Shown here: positions 1 to 7,357 of the stretch, piece after piece
Layout of the letters: every line of letters begins with the position of its first letter
Numbering within the stretch: the first letter of the stretch is position 1
Position numbers and translations under genes: made by a program
The notes under the pieces: generated by a model
Seen by the model: the letters and a program-made list of their open reading frames with translations, nothing else
Database searches by the model: none
Told to the model about the DNA's origin: nothing
Assembly: GCA_029263215.1 (NCBI GenBank)
Contig: JAJCXY010000028.1
Span: 1-43,663, forward strand
Direction: 5' to 3'
Origin: Acidimicrobiales bacterium
GTDB taxonomy: Bacteria; Actinomycetota; Acidimicrobiia; Acidimicrobiales; Aldehydirespiratoraceae
Length of the DNA stretch: 43,663 nucleotides

Positions 1-248
1 ACGGTGATCGTGTAGGTGTTGGTTTGCCCGGCCAAGACGGGGCTCGGACCGGTGATCGACACCGCTGGGGCAACAGCCCCGCTGTTGTGACACGCTGCGC
101 AGGTCGCGCCACCTTGCCCCGAGTAGCCGGCCAGGTGAGCGCCGCCCGCGCTGTTGCCCAGTGCAGTGCCGACAAACCCGAGCACCAGGGCGGCTGTCAT
201 CACGCCGGCGACCAACCCGAAGTGGCGGAGCAGCGAACGACCGCTCAT
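1..248 (-). CDS. Exported CxxCH (haem c-type) protein, choice-of-anchor V-like, 3' end beyond the window
   Basis: Partial gene entering the window edge; about 82 codons are visible. The ATG at 248 overlaps the TGA of the upstream cytochrome gene (ATGA), so it is the fourth gene of the operon. The N-terminus is a classic signal peptide (Arg and His, then a hydrophobic core around residues 12-30). It is followed by GYSGQGGATCAACHNSG, which holds one CxxCH haem-binding motif, and then by a beta-rich start (VSITGPSP...AGQTNTYTITV). This arrangement of signal peptide, CxxCH and Ig/Reeler-like strand resembles the 'choice-of-anchor V' family of exported proteins. I infer a surface or periplasm-facing haem protein that works with the neighbouring NrfD complex. 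The C-terminal anchor and any further haem motifs lie outside the window. Confidence 0.72.
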   Translation of the reverse strand, partial: MSGRSLLRHFGLVAGVMTAALVLGFVGTALGNSAGGAHLAGYSGQGGATCAACHNSGAVAPAVSITGPSPVLAGQTNTYTIT

Positions 249-1207
249 GAGTCGTCGCCTTCGAGATAGTCGATCATTCGCATGAGAGCCTCGTCGTCGA
301 TCTGGGCTTCGGGGTAGCCCGGCATGCTTCTCGGACCCCGCCGCACCTCGCCGATGAAAGCGTCGTGCTCGGTGAGGATCTCTCCGAGCAGATCACCGCC
401 CACCACCGCGCCCTCGCCCCGTATGCCATGACAACCCGAGCAGTTGGCCAGTTCGTAGAGCGATTCGCCGTCGAGCTCGGACAGTGGGCGGTCGATCAGG
501 TCGAAACCGAGCCCGTCGTAGTCGTGTTCCTCACCGACGACCGTGCCTGGTGCCCGCTCGAACGCGGCACCCGGCTCCAAGTTGGCGTGCGACTGGGGAC
601 GATTCAGCAGCACAAGCACCATGCCTGCGGCGGTAAAGATCACGAAGCCGACCATCACATAGGGCGCGAGCTTGGCCAGTGGCCGGGGATGCTCCGCGGC
701 GCGCCCCAGATTCAACATCCGCCATACGGAGTAGAGCAGGGCGGCCCAGACGAGACCAAGTACCACGAACAACCAGGCCACATTGAAGATGGGCAGATGG
801 ACCGGAGCATCTGACTGGTGCAACTGGGGTCCGGGCAGAACCACTATCTCGGCCTCCAGGGTGACCGGCTCCGCTGAGACATGAGCGGCGACCTCGATCG
901 ACTGGGTCGTGTCGGCCGGAGCCCGCTCGAGAAACTCCAGCGTGGCTGCGCCCTCTTCGTCGGTCACCGCAGTATCCAGAACCACCTTGCCGGGCTCGCC
1001 GATGATCGTTGCGTCGGCGATTACCTCGACAAGGATGAAGGGCACTGGCTCCCCTGCTTCGTCGAGCACCTCAACCTCGATCTCGACCAGCTCGCCGACC
1101 TCTGCTGAGTCGACGACCTCGGCTTCGATCTCGGCTCCCGCCGCGGATGTGGCACTGAACACCAGAAGAGCAGCGACGCCAGCGGAGAACATCGCGGCAC
1201 GAATCAT
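245..1207 (-). CDS. Membrane cytochrome c with N-terminal Ig-like domain
   Basis: 320 residues. I placed the start at the ATG at 1207, because the same frame further upstream runs antisense into the NrfD gene. Residues 1-24 form a signal peptide. Residues 25-125 are an acidic, beta-rich segment that looks like an Ig/carboxypeptidase-regulatory-like fold. Two membrane helices lie near 141-160 and 173-192. A C-terminal cytochrome c domain has the haem motif CSGCH (256-260) and a likely axial Met in SMPGYP (Met285). It sits 5 bases after nrfD and overlaps the next gene by ATGA. I infer that it passes electrons between the NrfD/FeS module and an external c-type carrier. The cytochrome assignment is firm; the Ig-like assignment rests on strand pattern only. 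Confidence 0.85.
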   Translation of the reverse strand: MIRAAMFSAGVAALLVFSATSAAGAEIEAEVVDSAEVGELVEIEVEVLDEAGEPVPFILVEVIADATIIGEPGKVVLDTAVTDEEGAATLEFLERAPADTTQSIEVAAHVSAEPVTLEAEIVVLPGPQLHQSDAPVHLPIFNVAWLFVVLGLVWAALLYSVWRMLNLGRAAEHPRPLAKLAPYVMVGFVIFTAAGMVLVLLNRPQSHANLEPGAAFERAPGTVVGEEHDYDGLGFDLIDRPLSELDGESLYELANCSGCHGIRGEGAVVGGDLLGEILTEHDAFIGEVRRGPRSMPGYPEAQIDDEALMRMIDYLEGDDS

Positions 1208-1212
1208 GCGAC

Positions 1213-2613
1213 TCACGCCGGACTCCCCTCCTCGACAGGCACAGGGGAGGGCTCTCCATATTCGTGTTCTTCCTTCATCTCCCAAACGGAGAGAATCGGG
1301 AACACTCGGGTGAAGAGGGTGATCAGCAGGGTGAACCCTGCACACCCGGAGGCGAATATCGACCACTCCACCCATGTGGGCGAGTAGGACGACGGTTCGT
1401 AGTCGAGCAAGGGCACTCGCAGGCCGGCGACCACGATGAAGTAGCGCTCGATGAACATCCCCACATTGACGAAGATGGACGCAATAACGAGCCCGGGAAT
1501 GGTGCGGGTCCGCTTGAACGCGATGACCAACACGGGGAAGACCAGGCCACCGAAGAAATAGAACCAGAAGAAGGGGGCGAAATCCTCGACGAAGAGTTGA
1601 CGGAAGGCGTGTGCCTCCTCCTCGTCCATTTTGAACCCCTTGGGGATGTATTCCGAGGCGTTCCCGTAGAGCATCAACACCGCACCCGCCGCCATCAGAT
1701 AGGCGAGGTTCTTGAAGTGTCGGGGGGTGATGTACTCCTCGAGGTGGTAGACGCGCCGGACGACAGCGAGAAGGATGATGACCGTTGCGATTCCGGAGTA
1801 CATCGCTCCGGTCACGAAGAACAGACCGAGGATGGTGCTGTCCCAGCTCACCCGGCTGGTGGTGGCGAAGATCCACGCCAACATCGTGTGAACCGAAGCG
1901 GCGACGGGGATGATCACGATCATCAGCACACCGATCGCCTTGTGGATCTCGCGATGCTGACGTTCGTTGCCTTCCCAGCCCAATGCCAGGCTGTCGTAGA
2001 CCAGGATCCGCCAGCGCGCGACCCGGCCATTGAGCCGATCACGGAAGTAGGCCAGATCGGGCACCATCGGCACAAGCAGGAAGGTGACGCTCGCCGTGAG
2101 GTAGATGGTGATGGCGATCATGTCCCACATCATCGGGGACTGCCAGTTGCCATAGAAGTAGAAGTTGTAGAGGCGATCGGGGCGACCCATGTCGACGATG
2201 ATGAACAGGGCACCTGAGATGAGCGCGGCCACAGTGACCGCCTCGGCCATGCGGGTGATCGGCGTGCGCCAGTCGGCGCTGGCAGCCCGCAGGATGGCGG
2301 AAATGAATGTGCCTGCCATGCTTATGCCCATGAAGAAGATCAGGGCCGCTATGTAGAGCCCCCAGGAGATCCGGTCTCGCATGTCGGTGACATAGAGCCC
2401 GTCCTTCAGCTGATAGACGAACGCCACGAAACCCCAGGCCACGATGGTGCCCAGCACCACGATGAACAGGCGGTAGCGCGCTCCTCCCGGATGAGCGGGA
2501 GCAAGCACCCGAGCATCGAGCCGTTCGTCCCACGAGAGGCGCGACATCGCCTCCTCGTCCTTCACATCAACATCCGCCCATGTCGCGTCGGAGGTTTCGA
2601 CGCCGTCCATCAT
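1213..2613 (-). CDS. nrfD: NrfD/PsrC-family membrane quinone-interacting subunit
   Basis: 466 residues. The start is the first ATG of an ATGATG whose TGA is the stop of the FeS gene (4-base overlap). A soluble N-terminus of about 50 residues precedes eight to ten hydrophobic helices. Sequence such as WGLYIAALIFFMGISMAG and the following helices is typical of the polysulfide reductase NrfD family, which binds menaquinol in the membrane and passes electrons to a four-cluster ferredoxin-like partner. That partner is the gene immediately upstream. Polytopic integral membrane protein. The direction of electron flow and the final substrate cannot be told from sequence, because no molybdopterin or other catalytic subunit is in the window. 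The gene symbol is a family label only. Confidence 0.88.
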   Translation of the reverse strand: MMDGVETSDATWADVDVKDEEAMSRLSWDERLDARVLAPAHPGGARYRLFIVVLGTIVAWGFVAFVYQLKDGLYVTDMRDRISWGLYIAALIFFMGISMAGTFISAILRAASADWRTPITRMAEAVTVAALISGALFIIVDMGRPDRLYNFYFYGNWQSPMMWDMIAITIYLTASVTFLLVPMVPDLAYFRDRLNGRVARWRILVYDSLALGWEGNERQHREIHKAIGVLMIVIIPVAASVHTMLAWIFATTSRVSWDSTILGLFFVTGAMYSGIATVIILLAVVRRVYHLEEYITPRHFKNLAYLMAAGAVLMLYGNASEYIPKGFKMDEEEAHAFRQLFVEDFAPFFWFYFFGGLVFPVLVIAFKRTRTIPGLVIASIFVNVGMFIERYFIVVAGLRVPLLDYEPSSYSPTWVEWSIFASGCAGFTLLITLFTRVFPILSVWEMKEEHEYGEPSPVPVEEGSPA

Positions 2614-3686
2614 CTGCTCCAGTTCACTGAGCCCTCGGCTCGGTCGGCCCATGGCCATATGGTCGGAAGCCGGCCCTCGGACTCCGGGTCGCGACCGACC
2701 AGTTCGCCATGGCCGGGTATGTAGTGGACTCGGGGTTCGGTTCCGAGCTCTTCCTTCAATCGGTATGAGTTGTTCTCTGCAATGAACTTGCTCACCGAGA
2801 TCATCTCCACCCCGTTGGTGGCGATGTCCTCTTCGAGATCGCCGTAGTAGATCGCATTGTTGGGGCAACCAGAGACACACATCGGGAGGGTTCCGGCCCG
2901 CGCCATGTCGGGACAGAAGTCGCACTTGACGACCGTTCCCATCGGCGCACCCACCTGGTGTTCGGGGTCGTAGTGAGCCAGAGATGCTTCGGGCGGGACG
3001 GGAGGCTTGCCCCAGTTGAAAAAGCGACGGTCGTACGGGCAGGCCGCCATGCACATCCGACAGCCGATGCAACGATCCTGGTCGATGAGAACCGGGCCTT
3101 CGGGTGTGGAGTAGGTGGCGGTTACGGGGCAGACGTTGACGCACGGCGGGTTCTGGCATTGCTGACACGGCATCGGCAGGAATTGGGTGCCCCCGCCGGC
3201 GACCTCGGGCTCGAATACCTCGATCCACTCCATGGGAGGCGGAACCTTGTGACCCTCGATGCACGCCAGGGTGCACTGCGGGGGTGTGCCCTGGCTCTGA
3301 CATGCATCGCAGCGCCGCAGATCGATGACCATGCCCCATTGCCGGATCCGGCCGCTCGGCCCTCGGGCGGGCTCGACCTCCGCCGAGGCCTTGCTGGGAG
3401 CCATCAGCGACACTCCTGGCAGCGCCGCGGCAGCTCCACCCAGGGCCAGAGTGCGTAGCACCCGACGTCGGGGGGGAACCTCCTCGAACCCACCGCCTGA
3501 GTTGTGCAGCGATCGACGCAACGCGTTGATGGACACGATCGGAACCACCACGGCGAGATACAAGATCATCGCCGGGGGACCGAGCCGCAATCCTATGATC
3601 ACTGTGCCGATTCCGAGTAGCAGCCCGACCGCTGCTCTCGTCAGTATCGTTTTCCAAACCCTCACAGATAGATCGTCGTTGTCCAT
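2610..3686 (-). CDS. Four-[4Fe-4S] ferredoxin-like electron transfer subunit (NrfC/TtrB/PsrB type) with Tat-like motif
   Basis: 358 residues from the ATG at 3686; an in-frame ATG at 3746 would add 20. I prefer 3686 because the extra codons are AT-rich and promoter-like. Two hydrophobic segments (about 18-34 and 37-56) come first. A twin-arginine-like PPRRRVLRTLALGG follows (about 71-84), and then the ferredoxin part. The Cys groups are CDAC...CTLAC, CQQC...C...CP, CIGCRMCMAAC and CDFC...C...CP, giving 16 cysteines and four predicted clusters. The first group has an eight-residue spacer where the family usually has two. First gene of the operon, coupled to nrfD. Function inferred: electron relay between NrfD and an unseen partner outside the membrane. 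Confidence 0.85.
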   Translation of the reverse strand: MDNDDLSVRVWKTILTRAAVGLLLGIGTVIIGLRLGPPAMILYLAVVVPIVSINALRRSLHNSGGGFEEVPPRRRVLRTLALGGAAAALPGVSLMAPSKASAEVEPARGPSGRIRQWGMVIDLRRCDACQSQGTPPQCTLACIEGHKVPPPMEWIEVFEPEVAGGGTQFLPMPCQQCQNPPCVNVCPVTATYSTPEGPVLIDQDRCIGCRMCMAACPYDRRFFNWGKPPVPPEASLAHYDPEHQVGAPMGTVVKCDFCPDMARAGTLPMCVSGCPNNAIYYGDLEEDIATNGVEMISVSKFIAENNSYRLKEELGTEPRVHYIPGHGELVGRDPESEGRLPTIWPWADRAEGSVNWSR

Positions 3687-3757
3687 CTGTTGTGTTAATA
3701 GGGACCTTGTGCCCCACTTCACAAATATGTGGATGATCAGCCCCATCGAGAGTCACG

Positions 3758-3763
3758 TAGCCT
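3758..3763 (+). promoter_or_regulatory. -10 box TAGCCT for selO, leaderless type
   Basis: TAGCCT ends 6 bases before the ATG at 3770. This matches the TANNNT-to-start spacing seen repeatedly in this window and favours the ATG over the GTG at 3767. No clear -35 box. Confidence 0.5.
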
Positions 3764-3769
3764 GTCGTG

Positions 3770-5371
3770 ATGACCGCGACGCTCGAGGACCTCAGCTTCG
3801 ACAACCGGTTCACCGCCGATCTACCCGCCGACCCCGAGGTGGGCGGCGGATCGCGGCAGGTGAACGAGGCCGCCTACAGCAGGGTGTCCCCCGCGCCCGT
3901 CGCGTCTCCCCGCCTCATCGCCCACTCTCCAGAGGTGGCAGAGATGCTCGGAATCTCACGCGACGTGGTCGAGAGCGAGCAGTTTCTGGAGGTGTTCTCG
4001 GGCAACACCACCATCTCCGCGATGGATCCCCACGCGGCATGCTACGGCGGCCACCAGTTCGGCAACTGGGCCGGTCAACTGGGCGACGGTAGGGCGATCA
4101 CGCTGGGTGAGGTCACCGACTCGGCGGGAACTCGACTCACGCTCCAGCTGAAGGGGGCGGGACCCACCCCTTACTCGCGGGGTGCAGATGGTCTCGCGGT
4201 ACTGCGAAGTTCGGTGCGCGAGTTTCTGTGCAGCGAGGCCATGCACCATCTCGGGGTGCCCACCACCCGTGCCCTCAGCCTCATCACCACCGGCGATCAG
4301 GTGATGCGTGACATGTTCTACGACGGCAACCCCGGACTCGAGCCAGGCGCAGTGGTGTGCCGTGTGGCGCCCTCGTTCATCCGATTCGGCAACTTCGAAA
4401 TCTTCCGTTCCCGCGACGACATCGCCACCCTGCGGCGCCTCGCCGATCACACGATCCTCACCCATTTCCCCGAGCTGGGGGAACCATCCCCGGAGGTCTA
4501 CACGGCTTGGGTGGCCGAGGTGGCCCGCCGCACCGCTTCGATGATCGTGGAGTGGCAACGGGTCGGCTTCGTCCATGGGGTGATGAACACCGACAACATG
4601 TCGATCCACGGCCTCACCATCGACTACGGCCCCTATGGCTGGCTCGAGGACTACGACCCGGGCTGGACCCCCAACACCACTGATCGCCAATTCAAGCGCT
4701 ACCGATACGGCGCCCAGCCCCACATAGGGCAGTGGAACATCACCCAACTGGCCAATGCGATCCATCCGCTCGTCGGCGAAGTCGACCCGCTTCAAGACGC
4801 GATCGAACAGTACGTGGCCACTTTCAATCAGCAGTGGCCCCTCATGATGGCCGCAAAGCTGGGGATCAGAGCCTTCGACGACTCTCGCGACGCTGCGCTC
4901 ATCGAGCGGCTCCTCGAACTCCTCCCCGCGGTGGAAACAGACATGACCCTGTTCTTCAGAGGTCTGGCCGATGTCGCCGTAGGCGACGAGTCGGGCCAAA
5001 TGTCAGACGACGAACTGCTCGCTCCCCTGCTCGACGCCTACTACGAGCCCGACCAACTCAACGGCGACATCCGATCCGCCACCCTCGACTGGTTGCGCGA
5101 CTACTCCACGCGTATCGCCACCGAGGGAAGCGCCGCCAACGAGCGACGGTCCGCCATGAACTCCGTCAACCCCCGGTTCGTCCTGCGCAACTATCTGGCC
5201 CAGCTCGCCATCGACGATGCCGAGAAGGGCGATCCTGGCCTGGTAATCGAACTCCTCGACGTGCTCCGCAAGCCCTACGACCAGCAACCCGGGCACGAAC
5301 GTTTCGCCGAGAAGCGGCCCGACTGGGCTCGCTCGCGTCCCGGTTGCTCGATGCTCAGCTGCAGTAGCTGA
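3770..5371 (+). CDS. selO: Protein adenylyltransferase SelO (YdiU family)
   Basis: 533 residues; a GTG just before the ATG (3767) is an alternative start. SelO is a pseudokinase-fold enzyme that transfers AMP from ATP to Ser, Thr or Tyr of proteins and is linked to redox stress. Visible family marks are YGGHQFGNWAGQLGDGRA near residue 86, KGAGPTPYSRGADG near 127, HGVMNTDNMS (269-278) and IDYGPYGWLEDYDPGW near 284, which carry the nucleotide- and metal-binding Asn and Asp. The C-terminus is CSMLSCSS-stop, where animal SelO carries selenocysteine and bacteria have Cys. Full length. It is a stand-alone gene, divergent from the redox operon and convergent with tadG. A strong hairpin overlaps its last codons. 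Confidence 0.95.
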   Translation: MTATLEDLSFDNRFTADLPADPEVGGGSRQVNEAAYSRVSPAPVASPRLIAHSPEVAEMLGISRDVVESEQFLEVFSGNTTISAMDPHAACYGGHQFGNWAGQLGDGRAITLGEVTDSAGTRLTLQLKGAGPTPYSRGADGLAVLRSSVREFLCSEAMHHLGVPTTRALSLITTGDQVMRDMFYDGNPGLEPGAVVCRVAPSFIRFGNFEIFRSRDDIATLRRLADHTILTHFPELGEPSPEVYTAWVAEVARRTASMIVEWQRVGFVHGVMNTDNMSIHGLTIDYGPYGWLEDYDPGWTPNTTDRQFKRYRYGAQPHIGQWNITQLANAIHPLVGEVDPLQDAIEQYVATFNQQWPLMMAAKLGIRAFDDSRDAALIERLLELLPAVETDMTLFFRGLADVAVGDESGQMSDDELLAPLLDAYYEPDQLNGDIRSATLDWLRDYSTRIATEGSAANERRSAMNSVNPRFVLRNYLAQLAIDDAEKGDPGLVIELLDVLRKPYDQQPGHERFAEKRPDWARSRPGCSMLSCSS

Positions 5372-5377
5372 GCATCG
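5349..5377. terminator. Perfect 12-bp hairpin between convergent selO and tadG-like genes
   Basis: CGATGCTCAGCT (5349-5360) and AGCTGAGCATCG (5366-5377) are exact reverse complements around the loop GCAGT. The hairpin contains the last six sense codons and the stop of selO, and it ends 4 bases before the stop of the opposing gene. No T-run follows on either side. Symmetry and position suggest a bidirectional terminator. Confidence 0.65.
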
Positions 5378-5381
5378 GTGT

Positions 5382-6728
5382 TCACTCGGCCAGGAAGGTA
5401 GCCCTTACGGGTGTTCCCGATGATCCGCCGGTGGCGCCCTGAACGAAGCCGGTCTCCTGAATCTGAACCCGGTGCGCGACCACGGGAGCTCCCTCGGCGC
5501 AGAGCCCCGACGAGGTGTTGCCCCGCACTCGAAGCTCGGCTGTCGGCAGGTACACCCCGCCGCTGATCCCAGCCGAAGGAGTCACGTTGCAAGTCCCACC
5601 GTTCACCACGCCGACCCGTATGTCGTCGCCGATGTTGAACGCTTCGGTGTTCGCCCGCGACTGAAAGATGGCTACCGGTGGGAAGGCGCCGTTGTTGCCT
5701 CCGTAGTACTCACCCGGCGGCCGGCTGCTGATCCGTATGTAGTTGGTGCCCGATCCCCAGTTGACGCTTCCTCCCGAGCCGAAGAACCAGAGCACGCTCT
5801 CAGCGACGACGTTGACGCCGGAGCCCTCGATCTTGAACTGGCCGGTGAACTCATATATCCCCGGCAAGAAGGTGTAGGTGCCAGCCTGATCCAATTGCAC
5901 GGCACCGAACGTTCCGGGTGTAAATGTCTTGGTCGCGGAGTCGTAGCTCCCGGAAGCCAACCCGCTCGGTTCGACCAAGGTGGCCCACGGGTCGTTCACG
6001 AGGTCCGAATGGCTAGCCGCGATCGGAGAGGCTGTTGCGCTCCCGTTGATGCTGCTGATGCCGGCCGCGCAGATACACGCCGACGGACCGGTGGCGGTGG
6101 CGGAGGTTGCGTCCTTCATGTGAAAGGAGCTGCTGCTCGATGAGTTGGCAACCAGACTTCCCCCCACACCCACCGCCTGAGCCGCACCTTCGAGATGAAA
6201 CGCTTCAGGCCCCGAGGGGTCGAGGGCGAGAATGGCCGGTGTGATCACGATGGTCTCGTCGAGCATGGCCGTCGCCGCCCTACACACCTCTGAGGGAGTG
6301 GCACCCACTACGGGAGCGAAGAACCCGGGCGACTGCGAACAGACCTTGACGTGCACTTGCTGGTGGGCAGGCACCGTCGTCACCCCCGGGTACGGCGTCG
6401 TGATCTCCACATAGGCCTCGGCGCCGGCGTAGCAGTGCCTGCCTGCCCCAGCAGTGCGACACGCCGTGGAGTTCAGGGCCAGTCCGAGGTTGCTCTCGGC
6501 GTAGGCCACCGCCGTTGCGTGAGCAGTGCCAGAAGCAGCGGCGTTGGCCGCATTGCTCGACAGATCCGTAGCAGCCGCCAACGAAGCCATGTCGCTCACC
6601 GATTGATTCTCTCGCGAGCGCTGACGGGAGTCGCCGAGATCCACCACCAGCGCGGCGAGACCCAGCAGGGCCACGAGGCTCGCCGCGGCAATCACGATCA
6701 CGCTGCCGCGATCATCACCAGGTCTCAT
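5382..6728 (-). CDS. TadG-like exported protein with long C-terminal domain
   Basis: 448 residues from the ATG at 6728, which overlaps the TGA of the tadE-like gene (ATGA). The N-terminus, RPGDDRGSVIVIAAASLVALLGLAALVVDLG, is the single hydrophobic helix typical of Flp pilus-assembly TadE/TadG proteins (putative minor pilins). A stretch rich in Ala, Ser and Asn follows. The long C-terminal half is rich in Gly, Ser and Thr and holds repeated beta-like turns (YEFTGQFKIEG, GGVYLPTAELRVRGNT), which could be a beta-helix-like fold outside the membrane. No tadA, tadB, tadC or prepilin peptidase genes are nearby, so the pair is an orphan. Role in adhesion or secretion is an inference. Confidence 0.75.
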   Translation of the reverse strand: MRPGDDRGSVIVIAAASLVALLGLAALVVDLGDSRQRSRENQSVSDMASLAAATDLSSNAANAAASGTAHATAVAYAESNLGLALNSTACRTAGAGRHCYAGAEAYVEITTPYPGVTTVPAHQQVHVKVCSQSPGFFAPVVGATPSEVCRAATAMLDETIVITPAILALDPSGPEAFHLEGAAQAVGVGGSLVANSSSSSSFHMKDATSATATGPSACICAAGISSINGSATASPIAASHSDLVNDPWATLVEPSGLASGSYDSATKTFTPGTFGAVQLDQAGTYTFLPGIYEFTGQFKIEGSGVNVVAESVLWFFGSGGSVNWGSGTNYIRISSRPPGEYYGGNNGAFPPVAIFQSRANTEAFNIGDDIRVGVVNGGTCNVTPSAGISGGVYLPTAELRVRGNTSSGLCAEGAPVVAHRVQIQETGFVQGATGGSSGTPVRATFLAE

Positions 6729-7240
6729 GAGCAGAACCCCCAGGACTGGCCCGGAAGGCTCGGTTCGCTGAAGGCCTCGATCGCTTCGAGGGATTCGATC
6801 TCTATTCGCGACTCGACCTTCACCTTGGCCGCCCCGTCGTCGATCAGGGAGGCGTACATCCCCGTGAGCGATTCGTAGGGCAACTGCACGCACACCCGCA
6901 TGGCGTTGCCCAACTCGTAGCCGGATGTGTCGGGCAGGCTGAGCTTCACCACCGCGTCGGGTCCTATTCGGTCCTTCACCTCACAGACCAGACCGGCCGT
7001 GATGTCGTTGACCGCACCGGCCCCGTGGCTACAGCTGTGGTCGTCGCTCGTAACACCCACCACCGCCTGCCTGGTGATCTCGCGAGCCTCCTGGCGCGTG
7101 GTCTGGAGGTCGTTGAAGACCCAGGCGAAATCGATGAACCCCCCGAGAAGGGCCAGCAGCAGCGGCAACACGATCGCCGCCTCGACGATCACCGCCCCGC
7201 GGCTGCGATCTTTTCGGTTGTTCGCCAACGGCGATTTCAT
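6725..7240 (-). CDS. TadE family pseudopilin-like protein
   Basis: 171 residues from the ATG at 7240, preceded by a G-rich GGGTGGGG that can act as a ribosome binding site. The upstream extension of the frame is low-quality sequence. The region RGAVIVEAAIVLPLLLALLGGFIDFAWVFNDLQTTRQEAREITR is diagnostic of TadE: a conserved Glu in a hydrophobic helix, followed by a coil with Arg. The rest is a small domain with four Cys, probably disulphide-bonded outside the cell. First gene of a two-gene operon with the TadG-like gene. Such proteins are processed and built into, or help build, Flp/Tad pili. The core machinery must lie elsewhere. Confidence 0.8.
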   Translation of the reverse strand: MKSPLANNRKDRSRGAVIVEAAIVLPLLLALLGGFIDFAWVFNDLQTTRQEAREITRQAVVGVTSDDHSCSHGAGAVNDITAGLVCEVKDRIGPDAVVKLSLPDTSGYELGNAMRVCVQLPYESLTGMYASLIDDGAAKVKVESRIEIESLEAIEAFSEPSLPGQSWGFCS

Positions 7241-7328
7241 GGTCGGTACCCCACCCGCGCTACAGCACGGTCGCTTCAAACGGTCCCACCGGCCGTGGTA
7301 TCGACGCCCCACAGCCCCCACTTGAGCA

Positions 7329-7354
7329 ATTCGGCCCATATACGTGGGCCGAAT
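7329..7354 (-). terminator. 10-bp perfect stem-loop after the EamA gene
   Basis: ATTCGGCCCA (7329-7338) and TGGGCCGAAT (7345-7354) pair perfectly around the loop TATACG. The hairpin begins 4 bases past the stop of the minus-strand EamA gene and lies upstream of tadE. There is no U-tract, so this would be the tail-less type of terminator often proposed in actinobacteria. Confidence 0.6.
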
Positions 7355-7357
7355 GAC

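Noticed and set aside
24..269. Plus-strand open frame of 81 codons at the left edge
   Set aside because: It is antisense to a clear signal-peptide/CxxCH gene on the minus strand and has no recognisable protein character.
1264..2217. Plus-strand open frame of 317 codons rich in His, Asp and Glu
   Set aside because: It is the mirror of the nrfD gene; the composition is that of an antisense frame in high-GC DNA.
3956..4999. Minus-strand open frame of 347 codons inside selO
   Set aside because: Antisense frame; selO has all family motifs on the plus strand.
5369..5371. TGA at the end of selO as a possible selenocysteine codon
   Set aside because: The family tail is already complete as CSS-stop with Cys in place of Sec, and the sequence after TGA is not family-like.
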